From Dysidea avara (taxonomy: Eukaryota > Porifera > Demospongiae > Dictyoceratida > Dysideidae), in contig NC_089278.1 in NCBI RefSeq assembly GCF_963678975.1, forward strand, positions 7,343,479 through 7,407,478: 64,000 nucleotides of DNA, written 5' to 3'. Positions within the stretch are counted from its first letter, which is position 1. Each line of letters starts with the position of its first letter. The notes beneath the pieces were generated by a model. It had not been told where the DNA came from and searched no databases. It worked only from the letters and a program-made list of their open reading frames with translations. Below are positions 24,848 through 36,673 of the stretch, piece by piece. Both the position numbers and the translations under genes were made by a program.

Positions 24848-27800
24848 CTGTTAATGGTAAAATAATGCTTGTAGCAAGCTAGTTACAACATTTTAGGATT
24901 TCTACCATAAAACATGAAAAGTTTGCTGTAATTTTTTTTTGTCAGGTGTGTAAATAAATATTAGTACTATCATACAATAATCCACAACTATGCACCTATG
25001 TACTCACAAGGGGGGGCCATGATACTACTAATCTCATTGAACTGCAGTACAGTAAGTATCTGAAGAGCTTTATCACTGGCAAATGTTTACTTGAACTTCA
25101 GGTGTTCTGAGATTCACATAATAATTTTTTTATTAGCTTTTTGTTCATACATGGTACTCAGCTTTCTTACACTATTTTTCTTCTCAAGTTCTGTTAATAG
25201 ATATTTTTGTTGTTCAACAAAATAAAAATTCAAGACAACTATTTTCAATGTTGACATTTTCCTAATTTACGGTGCATCATTGCTGGCATGCATATTGAAT
25301 GTAATACTAAGCTACAACCCCTGAAGGAGTGTGTACATAACTTGACAGCAAAATAAACCTCTGTTTGCATACATAGTGATACCTGAAGTGGCAGGTATTG
25401 GAATACTATCAGTATGTGGTTTATCATCAATACTAACTCCAGTGCTGAGTGTGCTCACCGCTCTTAACAGATTCTGACCACTGTCTACACTGGTATTTTT
25501 ACTGCATGCTGCTGGATTAACAGCTAGCGAAGATACTCTACATAAAATAAAGAACCCATGATATATACATAGTGGCCTTAATTACATGCACCATATTTCA
25601 AGGCAATTAATATAGATTTGTATTTTATAATGAGTTTGTTGCAAAGTGTGCAAATAGAAATCTAGGCCCTGACATACAAGAAAATGTGATGGTGTGTATT
25701 AAGAATGGCTGGAAATTTTTGCTCAAATTTGTAGTGTGGCTTGCCCTACTTCCACTGAAGAACTTATGTAATTTGGAGAAAGGATCATGGAATTAAGTAT
25801 CCATAAAAGCCATGTTTTCTTTCCTTCTTATTATTTACATCTGAGTGAGCTTTTTTGGTCTCAAGATATAATCTATCAAGTGTCTTGATTTCATTAGTAT
25901 TAATAAAAGTAAATAGCATTGTCAACTCATTTAGTTTTGGTATTAACTAACCTGAACATAGTTAGTGCTCGTCTGTAATTTCCCTTCGTTGATTGCAGTA
26001 AACCAAACAAAATTACAACCATCACCACAACGACCAGTATGATAACAACCACTATTACCACAATAATCCCTGTTGAAATGCCTATACATAAGTATGTGAT
26101 ATATAGCAATATTGTAGCATTTACAACATATCTATATACCTGGTTCATCACGGTCACACTGTGGTTGGTCACAAGAAATGTTTCCCATGTTATTACAGAA
26201 ACATCTATGACAATCGGTGGTCATAAAAGATTGTCCTAGAGAGTGCCGATTGCCTTTGTCATCATTGCAACCTATATTGTACACACAATGATACACAATC
26301 TGTATGCTATGTCTAAATACTCTAACTGAACAGTCACTATTGCAGTAATACATACTGTACTTACATGTGAATGTTAAGTTGATCCTCATATTCCACGTGG
26401 CCACAATATTGGAGGCTTGGCATCGCAGCATTGCAACTTTTCCACTCAGATCATCTGGCAGCAGTTCAGCCACAACGTAACTCTTTGCCTGAACTAACCA
26501 CTCCAACTTAGTAGAACTTTTATTTACATACTCTCTATAAATGTCAACTTGTGGTTCAGGAACACCATAGGCTATACAAAGTACAAGATACTCCAGTTCC
26601 AACTGAGAACAAAGAGGAGTGTATGTGTCTGGCTGAGTGAACTTGATCACTTTAGCTACAGTGTTGTTTAATGCAATTATCCCAGGAACTGGCAAAAATA
26701 TCGGTGCCACTATAGAGTAAAAATGTACAGTATAAATGTGCACTATATACACAACTAGAAAACTCTAATAATCCACTTATCATTATTGAGTATATATACA
26801 ATATATTAAGTAATTTCAAGTCATTGATTAAAGAATGTTCATAAAACAGGGTAGAGGAGCAATCACAAGGGGGTAATTTGTTTGGAAGAAACTAAATTCG
26901 TAGGAGTTCATGGTAGTACAAATTTGATGCTGTTTCCACAAGTGCTGATAAATATATAATTTGGCACAGGTAATTCAAATAGTTTGTAACTATCTTAAAT
27001 AATATATTATTTGGAATAAATCTTTTGATAGGGAGCACATCATTTCTTTTCAACTGGAAACACTAATTAATTGAATTTATTAGGATTCCAGCCATGTGGT
27101 ATAAACATACAGGGGTAAATTGTAGCGGAGCATATACAAGCACTGTTTCAGTGCTCCTGTGTCTTGTAACAAAAAAGATTTCTCCATGCAAAAAAACCCA
27201 GCTTAGCTGTAAAAAAGGGCATGTCCACAAAAGTAAAAGCACCTAGCAACTGAAAGAACTGATATCTGGAATGGCCAAGAATGGATGGTAATATAATAAA
27301 TAAAGTTTTAATATTGACTCGTGCTCTACATTCAGTCTTCCAATTGGCTAGTAATTTGGCCACCTTTTTTCTCTCCCTACACTGATTATGGTAAGGGCGG
27401 CCAAATTACTAACTAATTAGGAATTAATTAAGGCAGCAAGGCTTAATGTAGAAAGATACATCAGTGATAAGGGTCCAATATTAAAATTTTGTTTGTTATA
27501 TTACCATTCATTCCAGATATCAGCTCTTTTGGTTGTTAGGTGCTTTTATTTTCATGGACGCACCTTTTTTTTTATAGCCAAGCTGTTTTTGCATGGAGAA
27601 AAAAGTTAAGTTACAGAACTTTTGTATACCATGTGAACCTATCCATATCACCTACAATGTACTTTGGATACAGAAGTTGCAATTATTAACTTGCATACGT
27701 TTGGGTAGTGATATGTATTCAGTCAGTGATGTAACTGTATGCAAACATTGCTATAGTTATAATATATATATATATATACACACTTGCAGCTGAAGGACGT

Positions 27801-30800
27801 ATCTCATCATCATCAATGGGCACTGTCAAGTTGATAACAAATCTCATTCCTAATGCATGAAGTTCCCAAGTTAGAGCCTCTGAAGCAGAGGTGGTGAAGT
27901 AAGGTAAACAGTGCAATTTTGACATGTAATGAAAGTTGTATAGTAGCAACAGACATGATTGTCATTCTTGGGAGTCCAGGAAAATTTAGACTATTTTCAT
28001 TGTGTAACTATGCAACTACTTACAAAAGCATGGAAACCTGATATTTTTTAGAATAGTTGACTGCTTATTAGCGTAGTTTACTGTTCTATTCACTGCTCTA
28101 TTAGAGTATCCATGTTGAGAAGAATTTTTATCATTACATTGTCATATTTTTCTTGAAACTTTTACAGTGTATTTATATGCCAGCCATGTCCAGGTAGCCT
28201 CATTTAGAACAACTGTTTGTGGTAGGATTTCAAATTACCAACTTTGTGGAAAGTCTGCCAAAATTCCTGCTACTACTTATACTAGTGTCATAGTAGTACG
28301 TTAAAAGCAATAGGAGACAAATAGTGAGTATAGTAAGTATAATCATGTGGCTTCATGATAAAAAATTCTGGGAGAGGAAAACAATGGCTAACCAGCTGGG
28401 TATGTACGACAGAAAAGAATTGCCCAACTTCCTCAGAACTTGGTGATATCGAGTTGAAATTTTGTTACATGTTCATGAGCTAAAGTATTAAAAATGGTGA
28501 ACATCACATGAATTGTAGTGATTTATTTGAGGCATGCACCTTTTTACTTTCTTGGCTGCGTGACTCACTACCAATGAGTCTTGATCTACTATGATTAAAC
28601 TGTCACTTCTGAAACAGGATATCCATTTGTTCAATTGAGTTTATAATCCCAGTGCTTCTAGTGGTAGGTAACCTATTATATTAGCAAATAAGGAACTATT
28701 TAAGATTAAGTTGCTTGCATTAAATGTTTATCATGTTTCTAAATGATAATCAGAGTGTGTATTCATAGTTTGTGTGTGTGTTTGTGCATGTGCGCACGCA
28801 CGCACGCATGCACGCACACACACACGCATGTACGCACATACACACGCATGTAGTGTGCGCGCACGCGCCGCGCGTGTGTTAATTATGTGCATGGTACAAC
28901 AGTAAGGCAATGCATATTCCGAACTCACAGTAGAAATTATAGCAGTTGTTAGGCCCTGTATCAACTGTAATAGATTGAAAATGTTGAAATTGATCAGAAC
29001 AATTTAAAACAAACAGCTGTACTAATGGATCCACGACAACATTTGCTATCATTTGTAGATCTATAAACCATGTTCCACAGAGCTGCGTGTAGTTCAAACA
29101 ATTATCCATACAAACAGGCACAACAGCTTGAGCTCTGTTGTCACATTGTGGGTACATGGACTGACAGATCATATAGGGCACTTGCCACCTACATGGTGTC
29201 TTAACTGATGGATCATCAATCATAACTATTACATCTTCTAATACATTGTTCAACTCAGTGTAATTGAAGAAATTAGTATCAACATGGACTATCTTATCAG
29301 CATCAATATATTGGCCACAATACAAGTTGGAATGTGGAAACGGTACACACCTACACAATGAAAAGTATCAAATTATAGTTTAACAGTAATGTAGTGATAT
29401 TGTACAGTACACTGTACTTTCCTCAATAATATTTGACGAGCCTGAATTTTTGTGTGGACATAAATTTCAAGTGGTGGGAAATATTAGTAATAAAACATAC
29501 ACTCATTGACAGAGAAAGAAACAACATATCAGTGTACAACAAGTAATACTGGAAGCTGTTCTTGTATATTATACCTGATTGTTCTATTAGGGTATTATTT
29601 TGAGAAGTAATTATTAGATGAGACCTTGACAAGACTAGCACCAATGGGCTGTTTAATTTTTTTGCCAGCCATAACAGCATAGGCTTTTATCCAGTCTTAA
29701 GTTTAACTCTAGACCCTGGTTGTATCTTTACAACTGGCTGTAACAAAGAAACAGTGAGAAATGCAGTAAACAAGCCGTATTCATATATTTGTTTAATGCC
29801 AGCCCATTGCCAGTGCTTGTGGGAAACTGTACATATGAAAAGGTGCATGAAAACATGAAGGAGTTTAAATAATTTAGATACCTACACAATATACAATTAA
29901 ACCGACACAATGCATGCCTATGTAATTCTTTATCCACCCCCAAAATACCTTTGCTGTAAAAAAAGGTGCATCCAAGAAACTACAAGTACCTTTAACCCAA
30001 TGTAATAACTAGAGAAAGACCTCATGAAAGTAAAAATAACTGGTAACTTAAAGAGCTGATCGCTATCTGGAGTGGCAAAGAATCAATCTTAATACAACTA
30101 ACTATAATTGCCAAAGTTTATTATTATAATCCATGTAAGAACACCTTGGCTATAAAATGGGTGCACCCATGAAAGTACACTGTAAAAGTAACTGGCAACT
30201 GAAATAGCTGATATCTGAAACGGCCAAGAATGAAAACTAATTGCAATTCAGCTGTGTTTGTTCTACATTCACTTTTGCTGCATCCTAAATTAACTATATA
30301 GTTGGCTGGTAATTTGGCAGCCTTTTTTTGCTCTATATACATTGACTATTAAAAGAGGCGGCCAAATTACCAGCCAATCAGCGTTAAAAGAAATTATTTA
30401 GGATGCAGCAAGAGTGAATGTAAAACACAGCTGAATGATAAAGGTTCAATGTTAAATTTATGTTAATTGCACATCAACATTTATTCTTGGCCGCTTCAGA
30501 TATCAGCTGTTTTGGTTGCCAGTTACTTTTACTTTCATTTTCATGGGTGCACCTGTTTTATAGCCAAGGTGTTCTTACATGGATTTAAACTTTGGTAATT
30601 ATAGTTAGTTGTATTAAGATTGATTCTTGGCCACTCCAGATATCAGCTATTATTAACTGACTGATATAACTGACTGATACCAGTTATTTTTACAGCCTCC
30701 AAAATTCCATATGCTATACGTATACCCATTGGTAACAATCCATTCTCTACAAGTCCACACATACATTGTATTTGGTCCCCATTTATGCATATTATGTGCA

Positions 30801-32339
30801 TTGACTAACAGTCATCCATACAGATGTACAGTGTACTCTACTCTTATATCTTACCTGGCTGTATTGCTATTTTGCTGGGCATAAACTGCAAAACACATAA
30901 GCAAACATTAAACATTTGTATCAAGACTAACGTCAGTAAAAGGGTCCAAAACCCATACAATTTTCACTCGGGACAGCCTGTAGAAATCATTGTTTAATTA
31001 CTGGGACAAACACTAAGCTACACACACAAGTATAGCTATGCATTATTCAATCTAAAATTGCTTCCAAATCCAATCTTGTAGCTATTATATTATAGTTTTC
31101 AATTTCTCTAAGGTTGCTTCCAGATCTAAAAAATTGCAATCAAGTAAAAAATTGCTTCCGAATTCAATCTCATTGATAGTTACTTTTCAAAAGTTTCCTT
31201 GGGTAGCATGCCTCCCCCTCCCCAGCTGGAGCATGCACATGATGACTGTGCAAGCACACTCCCTTCTGCTAGTCTCGGCCAGTAGTTTTTCTTTTGTCAT
31301 TTCATTTTGTCGCTTTGTATTTGGTCTTTTTTCCCAACCTAATGACAAAAGAAAACATACAGGCTGGCTGGTGAGACTACCCTTCTACCCCTCCACTGGC
31401 ACTTCACCACACATACCCTCAGTATCCACTTCATTATAGCTTTTTTGAAGCCATCAAATGAGATGAAGTGTTAATAAATACATACGATTTTTCAGTCACA
31501 TGCGACTAGAAAGACCAAAGTCAAAGTAAGGATGAATACAAAACAAAAAAAAAACTACAATTAAAAATAAGTTATTTAGTCCAAGTTGAGTTGCTGTGAG
31601 CAAAGAATATTCTCTAAGATGCGGTGATAGCAATTGCCGCTGCTCTATCAAGTGTTGTTTTGGAATGGGAGAATTTTTAATTTTTCATTGCCGTCAACAC
31701 ATGATGGCAAGTTGGATGATGCGACTGACAAAGAGAACAAGTCTCTCCAGTTTGTATGAGCCAGCGGCATTAATTTAATGGAGAGGGTATCTGATGAAGC
31801 TCACTACACAAATGAGAGCTGGCCTGGATGAAATCCTAATAGAAGCTGGTTCCACATCCTTGATTTGGCTTCCAACATTGGAGTTAAACTACAGGTTTAA
31901 ACCACTACTATATACAGAACACAAAATGTATAGTTACTATCATCCGCAGCAAATATCCTTTACATCCTATTCGTAAAAACATGCCTTGCATACCGAATCT
32001 ATTCTGTCTCAGTCGGTGTGTGTGTGTGTGCATGTGCGTGTGCCTGTCAGTGTGAGGCTGTGTGCGTGGGAGGAGACTCTGATATGATTATCATTCAGAC
32101 TGAGACTCAGCTACGTATAATATAGAGGTCTATAGCGTCCTGCTTTTGTCAAAGAAAGGCATTAGTGTATTGAATCATACATATTATATATTACGTATAT
32201 ATACTATCTATGATTGAATACATTCCGGATATGCATTCATTATGATGTAGCTCAGTACCCGCTACTTACCATTGCAGTAAAGGAAAAGAAAACCCTCGAT
32301 GGTGAATACTGTAAGCATTTGATAGCGTCCTGCACTCAT
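18125..32339 (-). CDS. Receptor tyrosine kinase: frizzled-type CRD, Ig, VWC-like motif, TM, MET/AXL-like kinase
   Basis: Single-pass cell-surface tyrosine kinase. Exons (minus): 32270-32339, 30855-30885, 28929-29350, 27784-27879, 26365-26709, 26140-26271, 25952-26081, 25383-25537, 24686-24847, 23984-24067, 23703-23926, 23195-23304, 19634-19793, 19127-19263, 18125-18305 (TGA). Every junction agrees in phase except 28929 to 27879, where direct joining makes TAG. At least one small exon is probably missing there. Total about 812 residues. N-terminal [16 protein letters not shown] then FLFLYC is a signal peptide. Order after it: ten-Cys frizzled-like domain, Ig-like domain, VWC-like cysteine cluster, membrane helix, juxtamembrane, kinase, short tail. 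The kinase resembles MET/AXL receptors, but neither those nor ROR/MuSK receptors have this ectodomain order as far as I know. Introns are loaded with MITEs and microsatellites. Ligand unknown; a Wnt-like ligand is only suggested by the CRD. Confidence 0.85.
19465..19634. repeat. CA-rich microsatellite abutting a receptor kinase splice donor
   Basis: ACACGCACGC/ATGCACAC units. On the coding (minus) strand it reads GT/GC repeats and starts with the GT of the donor at 19633. Confidence 0.9.
19989..20074. repeat. (TG)n microsatellite, ~86 bp
   Basis: Perfect TG run in the receptor kinase intron between the HRD and DFG exons. Confidence 0.97.
21424..21651 (-). mobile_element. tRNA-derived SINE with (AATAA)n tail
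   Basis: Minus strand: CATCCTGACCACCTGGTAGA, GGCTGCAGGTTCGAGGCTA (B box), body GCTGTAGGACCAGGTGTC and tail AATAATAATAAATAAATAA. The head length suggests a tRNA with a long variable arm. Near-identical partial copy at 21734-21893; plus-strand copy at 22820-23042; 3' remnant at 12001-12085. Confidence 0.75.
21734..21893 (-). mobile_element. Same SINE, head-truncated second copy
   Basis: Matches 21424-21651 base for base over most of its length up to CGAACCTGCAGC, then stops. The near identity suggests local duplication rather than independent insertion. Confidence 0.7.
22463..22497. mobile_element. Palindromic mini-MITE, 35 bp, degraded
   Basis: CGAGTTCATATAA...TTATGAACTCTTG; left end has a base missing. 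Same family as 1843-1894. Confidence 0.6.
22820..23042 (+). mobile_element. Same SINE, full-length plus-strand copy inside a hairpin MITE
   Basis: CAAGGAGAAAACATCCTGAC through GCAGGTTTGAGGCTGCC (mutated B box) to AATAAATAAATAAATT. Inserted into a CAGCCAA-family MITE whose halves are at 22735-22790 and 23050-23190. Confidence 0.75.
23540..23612 (-). tRNA. tRNA-Ala (AGC)-like sequence in a receptor kinase intron, probably a pseudogene
   Basis: Exactly 73 bases fold as a cloverleaf on the minus strand. Acceptor GGGGAAT pairs with ACTCCCC (one mismatch). The D arm carries AGCTTAAATAGTAGAGC. The anticodon stem CCTGC/GCAGG is perfect, with loop CTAGCAT and anticodon AGC. The T arm CAGGG ACTAATG CCCAG has a mismatch and lacks the TTCGA core. 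The D-arm sequence is very close to animal tRNA-Ala. The damaged T loop (B box) argues for a decayed gene or a SINE head. No intron. Confidence 0.6.
24625..24669. mobile_element. Palindromic mini-MITE, 45 bp
   Basis: CAAGAGTCCATAATAAGAGA and its complement meet with almost no loop. Lies within an intron of the receptor kinase, 17 bases from exon 24686. Confidence 0.7.
25952..26081 (-). CDS. Transmembrane exon of the receptor kinase
   Basis: Encodes GISTG, then a run of about 24 Ile/Val/Leu/Met/Phe residues ([12 protein letters not shown]...ILFGLL), then [14 protein letters not shown]. The basic residues after the helix fit the positive-inside rule and place the following exons in the cytoplasm. 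Confidence 0.85.
26140..26271 (-). CDS. VWC-like cysteine cluster exon of the receptor kinase
   Basis: 43 residues follow the Ig exon: a CC pair formed at the junction, then [14 protein letters not shown], and [20 protein letters not shown]. The spacing C...G-x-SF...DCxxCxCxxxGxxxC...C matches the first half of a von Willebrand factor C domain. No second half is present, so it is a short VWC-like or antistasin-like module. It ends EPG right before the membrane helix. Symmetric phase 1 exon. Confidence 0.5.
26365..26709 (-). CDS. Ig-like domain exon of the receptor kinase
   Basis: Encodes 114 residues. [18 protein letters not shown] resembles the B-C strand region of I-set Ig domains (C-x-A-x-G-x-P-x-P). 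[18 protein letters not shown] resembles the F-G strands with the second cysteine. There is no clear Trp at the usual core position; LEWLV lies later. The sequons NNTV, NKSS and NLTF predict glycosylation. Phase 1 at both ends, the usual phase for shuffled extracellular modules. Confidence 0.65.
27180..27600. mobile_element. Hairpin MITE in a receptor kinase intron
   Basis: Ends TCTCCATGCAAAAA / TTTTTGCATGGAGA; arms include ACTGAAAGAACTGATATCTG and its complement. Arms about 130 bp. Confidence 0.75.
28770..28880. repeat. Alternating purine-pyrimidine tract
   Basis: TG, CG, CA and GC dinucleotides alternate for about 110 bases, ending CGCGCACGCGCCGCGCGTG. Such tracts can adopt Z-DNA. Starts about 50 bases into the intron after the frizzled exon. 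Confidence 0.85.
28929..29350 (-). CDS. Exon 3 of the receptor kinase: frizzled-type cysteine-rich domain
   Basis: One exon encodes 140 residues starting [14 protein letters not shown]. It has ten cysteines: two in that N-terminal motif, then PCRW, MICQ, PQC, PVC, DNC, QLC, LNC and NNC. Their number and the pattern CxxxxPYxxCxxxxPxC match the frizzled CRD that binds Wnts or lipids. [13 protein letters not shown] and LNCSD contain N-glycosylation sequons. The acceptor is at 29351 and the donor is a consensus GTGAGT at 28928. About 50 bases into the next intron begins an alternating purine-pyrimidine tract (28775-28880). Confidence 0.8.
29945..30712. mobile_element. Nested pair of hairpin MITEs
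   Basis: Outer element: GTAAAAAAAGGTGCATCCA...AGAGCTGATCGCTATCTGG at left, complementary arm at 30590-30712. Its centre is occupied by a second, related element at about 30128-30588 (ATCCATGTAAGAACACCTTG and complement). The inner element is the younger. Lies in a receptor kinase intron. Confidence 0.7.
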
Positions 32340-32480
32340 CTTAAACTGCGTGCACTAATCCTCGCCTAACATTAGCTCGCCTGTGCCGATACCCACATCA
32401 AATCGTCACCTGACGTCACGTTAGATGTATCAACACAAAGGTCATAGCACGCATGCGTAATGGGTAACTACCCTTTGGGA
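32340..32480 (-). promoter_or_regulatory. Receptor kinase promoter with a perfect CRE palindrome
   Basis: TGACGTCA at 32411-32418 is an exact cAMP-response element about 72 bases upstream of the ATG. CG-containing sequence surrounds it (32396-32460), including GCATGCG near 32453. In AT-rich DNA a perfect CRE this close to a start codon is suggestive, but use is inferred. Confidence 0.4.
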
Positions 32481-34084
32481 TCATCGTTAAGAGTGATCCT
32501 GTGAAGCTTCTTCATTACTTGCCGATCCGCTGGGGGATACCGTAGCTAGCTGGCTACAGATTAGCGTGCGATTACCTACTGGTTAGTTATACAATAAATA
32601 TCTGCCCATTTTGCAATTCAGTACGTAGTGTGCATCAATTAGCGTTGGTGAAAGGGTCCTGCACATAGTGCACAATATATAACCGTACGTGCAACTATAG
32701 TACTTGACTTTTCTTATGTTAAGGCCACTATTAAAATTTTAATGATTTTCTATTTTTCATCAGCGCCCGCATGTATTTTTACTGCCGCACGTATTTCCCC
32801 ATTATCATGTTGAAGATTTAACCATTATTTCATCTGATTAACCAAATATTGAGGATGTGCAGTTCAATTTTCAAGATTGCTGTACTCATACAGTAGCTAC
32901 CTTATGCGTTGTACCCAAGAGAATGTGAAAGATTGGTACATTGAAGTTTACAAGTAGCTAAGAAGTTGATCTGGCCCCAAGTGGAACTGATCACGTGACA
33001 AAGGACAACTATAATGTGTAGCTACATCATAGTTGCCAAACTAGTTATTTTGAGTTAGCAAATTGCCTATTATGTAGAGAGTATCAGGCCCTGGAGGTAT
33101 GAAAATAAGTCTGGCTAGCTATATTGTGGTAAGTAGCTACTAGGGATAATGGGTAATGCCGCCTGTCCGCACTCTATATTTGGAATTTTTTGATGAAAAA
33201 CAGAAAATCACCAAATAGTGGCCTAATGGTGCTGATGATAGCTACAGAAAGCTATCTTAGTCAACAGAGAAATCGAGTATAGATCTACTGTGCAACCTCA
33301 TGTAACAAACCAAAAGCTCCCGGAATTTATATTTTCAGGACTTGCATCATCTGTTTCACACTTTCATATCAGGACTGTATAGCTAACTAGACATGTGAGT
33401 CATGAATAGCAGTTTTAATGAAATTCATATGATCTGTGGCTATTATAGTCAGCAGAAATGGGTACTGAACTATGAACATAAAGATTGTATTCATCAGTAT
33501 GTATATTCTATGTCAGCAATTTCTTGTTGTCCTATATAGGCAGCAGCAGAATGCTGACGGCCACATATGGAACTTGAGATTGAAATGGTGTGTTTGCATG
33601 AGCGTGACTATGGAGATTCAATCTCTATTCTTATTTGTTCCTGGGTCCATTTCATTTGCCAATTGACAGATGGAATATTTACATTACTAGAGACCAGCAC
33701 TTTCTGTGGAACACATGCATGCATGCATCATCTAAACTGTGGAAGCCTGGGACCCTCCACTGTTTCTTATGGAAAGACTTTTAAGAGATTTTGCCACACA
33801 TTTACATGTTTGCAAGGCACCTTGATGTCTTACAGCCTATTCAATTGAAATGACTTGATAGCACATTACTTGTTTTGTGAATATGGTAGCAACTTTAAAC
33901 TTTGTCAGCTTGTAGCTGGTGCATAGCTCAAACAGTATGGCAAAATTTGATATATCAAAGTATTGGGAAGTTATGAGTTATCAAGCTTGGATGTCTGGAA
34001 AGGCTATAAGGCTGGGCTGGTTCACCTATAACCCTAGTTGTTTTTACCTGAAATCATCCTAGGAGATAGATAGTTAAAAGCACA

Positions 34085-35240
34085 GGTGCTCATGTGTGTA
34101 GCTCAGCCAAAAGGTTAGAGTACTGTTCTGAGTTCTGATGCCAAGTTACTGTTGTTACTGTTGTTACTGTTTCCTGGAGCAAGAAACTTTACTGATATGC
34201 TACTAGCAATGTCCATGTTTCACTTATTACTGGTGTTTGGGTCTTTATGGAGATTCTGGTTTCATGAACTCTACCCAGAGAGATAGCACAGTCCTCTTGT
34301 AGAGTACTAGTCTTGCCCCAGGAGGATGTGCCTGTACCTATTCCTAGTACCTATTCCTAGTACCTTAGTGGTGTCAATTCACTGGGCAGCAATTGGAGTC
34401 TGTTGGAGGCTTTGGTTGGTGTGTGATGCATGTGCGCATGCATACATGCGTATGTGTATGTGTGCATGTGAGGCAACGTAGCTAGGTGGCTAGAGCATCA
34501 ACCTGGTAATCAAAAGGTTCCCAGTTTGATGCTTGGTTATGTAAGGTTGAGGAAGTAGCTCACCCAGCAGTAACATTAATGGGTACCTGGTTTTAACTTG
34601 TTCAACTATCCTGTCTTACTTAGCAATGTAGGAGTCATGGAACTTTGGGTTCTATGACCTCTTTCCATTAGACCAGGATAGTCTTCCTGCGGGTTACTAG
34701 TCCTATCCCAGGAAGATTTGCGTGCATAATTCTTGAATGCCTGAATGGTGCACAGGCATCCCAGTGCTGGTTCACTGAGAAGCAATAGCTGTGTTTTACA
34801 CAGCTGCTGAAGGCTTTACTTCTGCTTTGTGTGTGTGTGTGTGCGTGCGTCCGTGCGTGCGTGCGTGTGTGCGTGCATGTGGCACTAGTGTACCAGCCTG
34901 GTAATTATAAGGTTGCAGGCATGATTCCCATTCACTGTTGCTGTTGTTTAGAAACTTTACACACATTGTTCCAGTCTACCCAGCTGTATAATGAGGGCCT
35001 GGTGACCTATGTAAACTGGGGAATCAAATGCACACTGCTCTTGTCTCACTAAGTGGTGTTGGAGTCGTTGTGGATCTTTGGGTTGACAGTTCTCCTGTGA
35101 GTTACTAGTCCTGCCTTAGGAGAATTTGTCTGCGTACATGGCTTGAGTGGTACACAGGTATCCCAGTACTGGTTAACTGAGAGCAGAAATAGGGGTGTTT
35201 TACACAGCTTCTGGAGACTGTAAGCTTTATTGTGTAGTAG
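34085..35240 (+). mobile_element. Three successive copies of a tRNA-headed SINE
   Basis: Copies at about 34085-34425, 34470-34830 and 34870-35240 share a tRNA-like head (TGGCTAGAGCATCAACCTGG in the second), then GGGTACCTGG or equivalent, AGTACTAGTC/GTTACTAGTCCT, CAGGAGGA/AGGAAGAT, CACTGAGAAGCAATAG and a TGTG-rich tail. They differ by many bases, so they are old. Confidence 0.6.
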
Positions 35241-36640
35241 CATGTGTATCCAGTGTGTTGTGTATGTTCAGAATTAGGGTCCTAGCTGCTATCACTAAGC
35301 ATCTATACATGCAGTACATGTGTGTGCATGCACACTAGTAACATGTTGCTTGGTAGTCTAATTTGTCTTGTATTTCACGAATGTGATGGGTCAGTGTTTT
35401 GGTACATATTCAAACAAATATAAATCACATCATCTCTTTAAAAGAGCATTAATATGGCTGTAGACTCCTAAATATTCTACAAGCAGTAATAGGTGTAGTA
35501 GGAAACGGAAGGGAAATGGCATCCCCCTCACTTTATTTCAGAAGGAGTTTGGCTCCTGCCATCTATATAATTAAGGTCAAGATACTCTAATGGAACAGTC
35601 ATATGTACTCTAATAAAGCAGTCAGCTGCAGCTGAAATCATAAATATTAGAGCCTACAGTTTCGTAGGCTATAATATCTGCATGACCTGCCAATTACTGT
35701 ATTTCCTTGTATAAAAGCTGCATTCAATAAATGCCAGGTCCTTAATGAAGGCCGGGGGGGGGGGGGGGGGCACTACCTTAATACAAGAGTACCACCTTCT
35801 ACACTTCATTATACCTATTACCAAAATTGTGATTATTACAAATATAGCTTTTTCCCAAGAACAATTTGAGATTGGAATGATTTACCTTGTGACTTAATTG
35901 AAAGTAACACTACCCCTGTTTACATCCAAGCTGCAAACAATAATTAACTCGACTCTTGATTGAATTTTTATAGCAAATATCTTTGTATAGATATGACGTA
36001 TATGATTGTAATGTATTCTTTTGGGCTGGCCCCCTGGACGCATCAGACATTGTCTGTCTGTCTGTCCAGTAAATTAAAAATAAATAAATAAAAAGGGTAG
36101 TATGAGATTACAATAGCTTAACTTGTCCCCAGTATCTTCAAATGACAGGGAGTGATATTATAGAAGTTGGGAGAATGGGATGATGTGCCGTAGACTTTGG
36201 AATGCTAACTTAATGGACCTTTGGTAATTTGGTTATCATGTGGTGTCACATATGACTTCAAGCCAACAAAGGTCATGCTCAGGGTTGTACCGCCATTTAG
36301 TGGAGACCTACATATACTCATATAAGGTAGACAGAAGGTCTAGCATTCTCCCCACTAAAAGGGGCTCTTATCCCATGAAGCACTCATCCATTCACCCACA
36401 TAGGCAATCACCATAGCTGATTGCACTTAGATGCCACAATTACCTTTGTATAGGTTGATACATCACCATATTGCGATACCCAAGACAGTGATACAGATAT
36501 CAATACAATACTTGCTGTAATTGAAACATTTCATATCACAATATATCAGTTGTATCAACACTATTATGTACATAGCTCCAATACTCTAATAGAACAGTCA
36601 GTGATTGCTTCACTGGAATATATTAGAGCATAGATACTAT

Positions 36641-36673
36641 CAAGAGTTCATAATATAGAAGTATGAACTCTTG
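36641..36673. mobile_element. Palindromic mini-MITE, 33 bp
   Basis: CAAGAGTTCATA...TATGAACTCTTG; the smallest member seen here. Confidence 0.65.

Noticed and set aside
33472..33848. Two overlapping plus-strand ORFs
   Set aside because: Different frames of the same region, no homology, no convincing splice sites.
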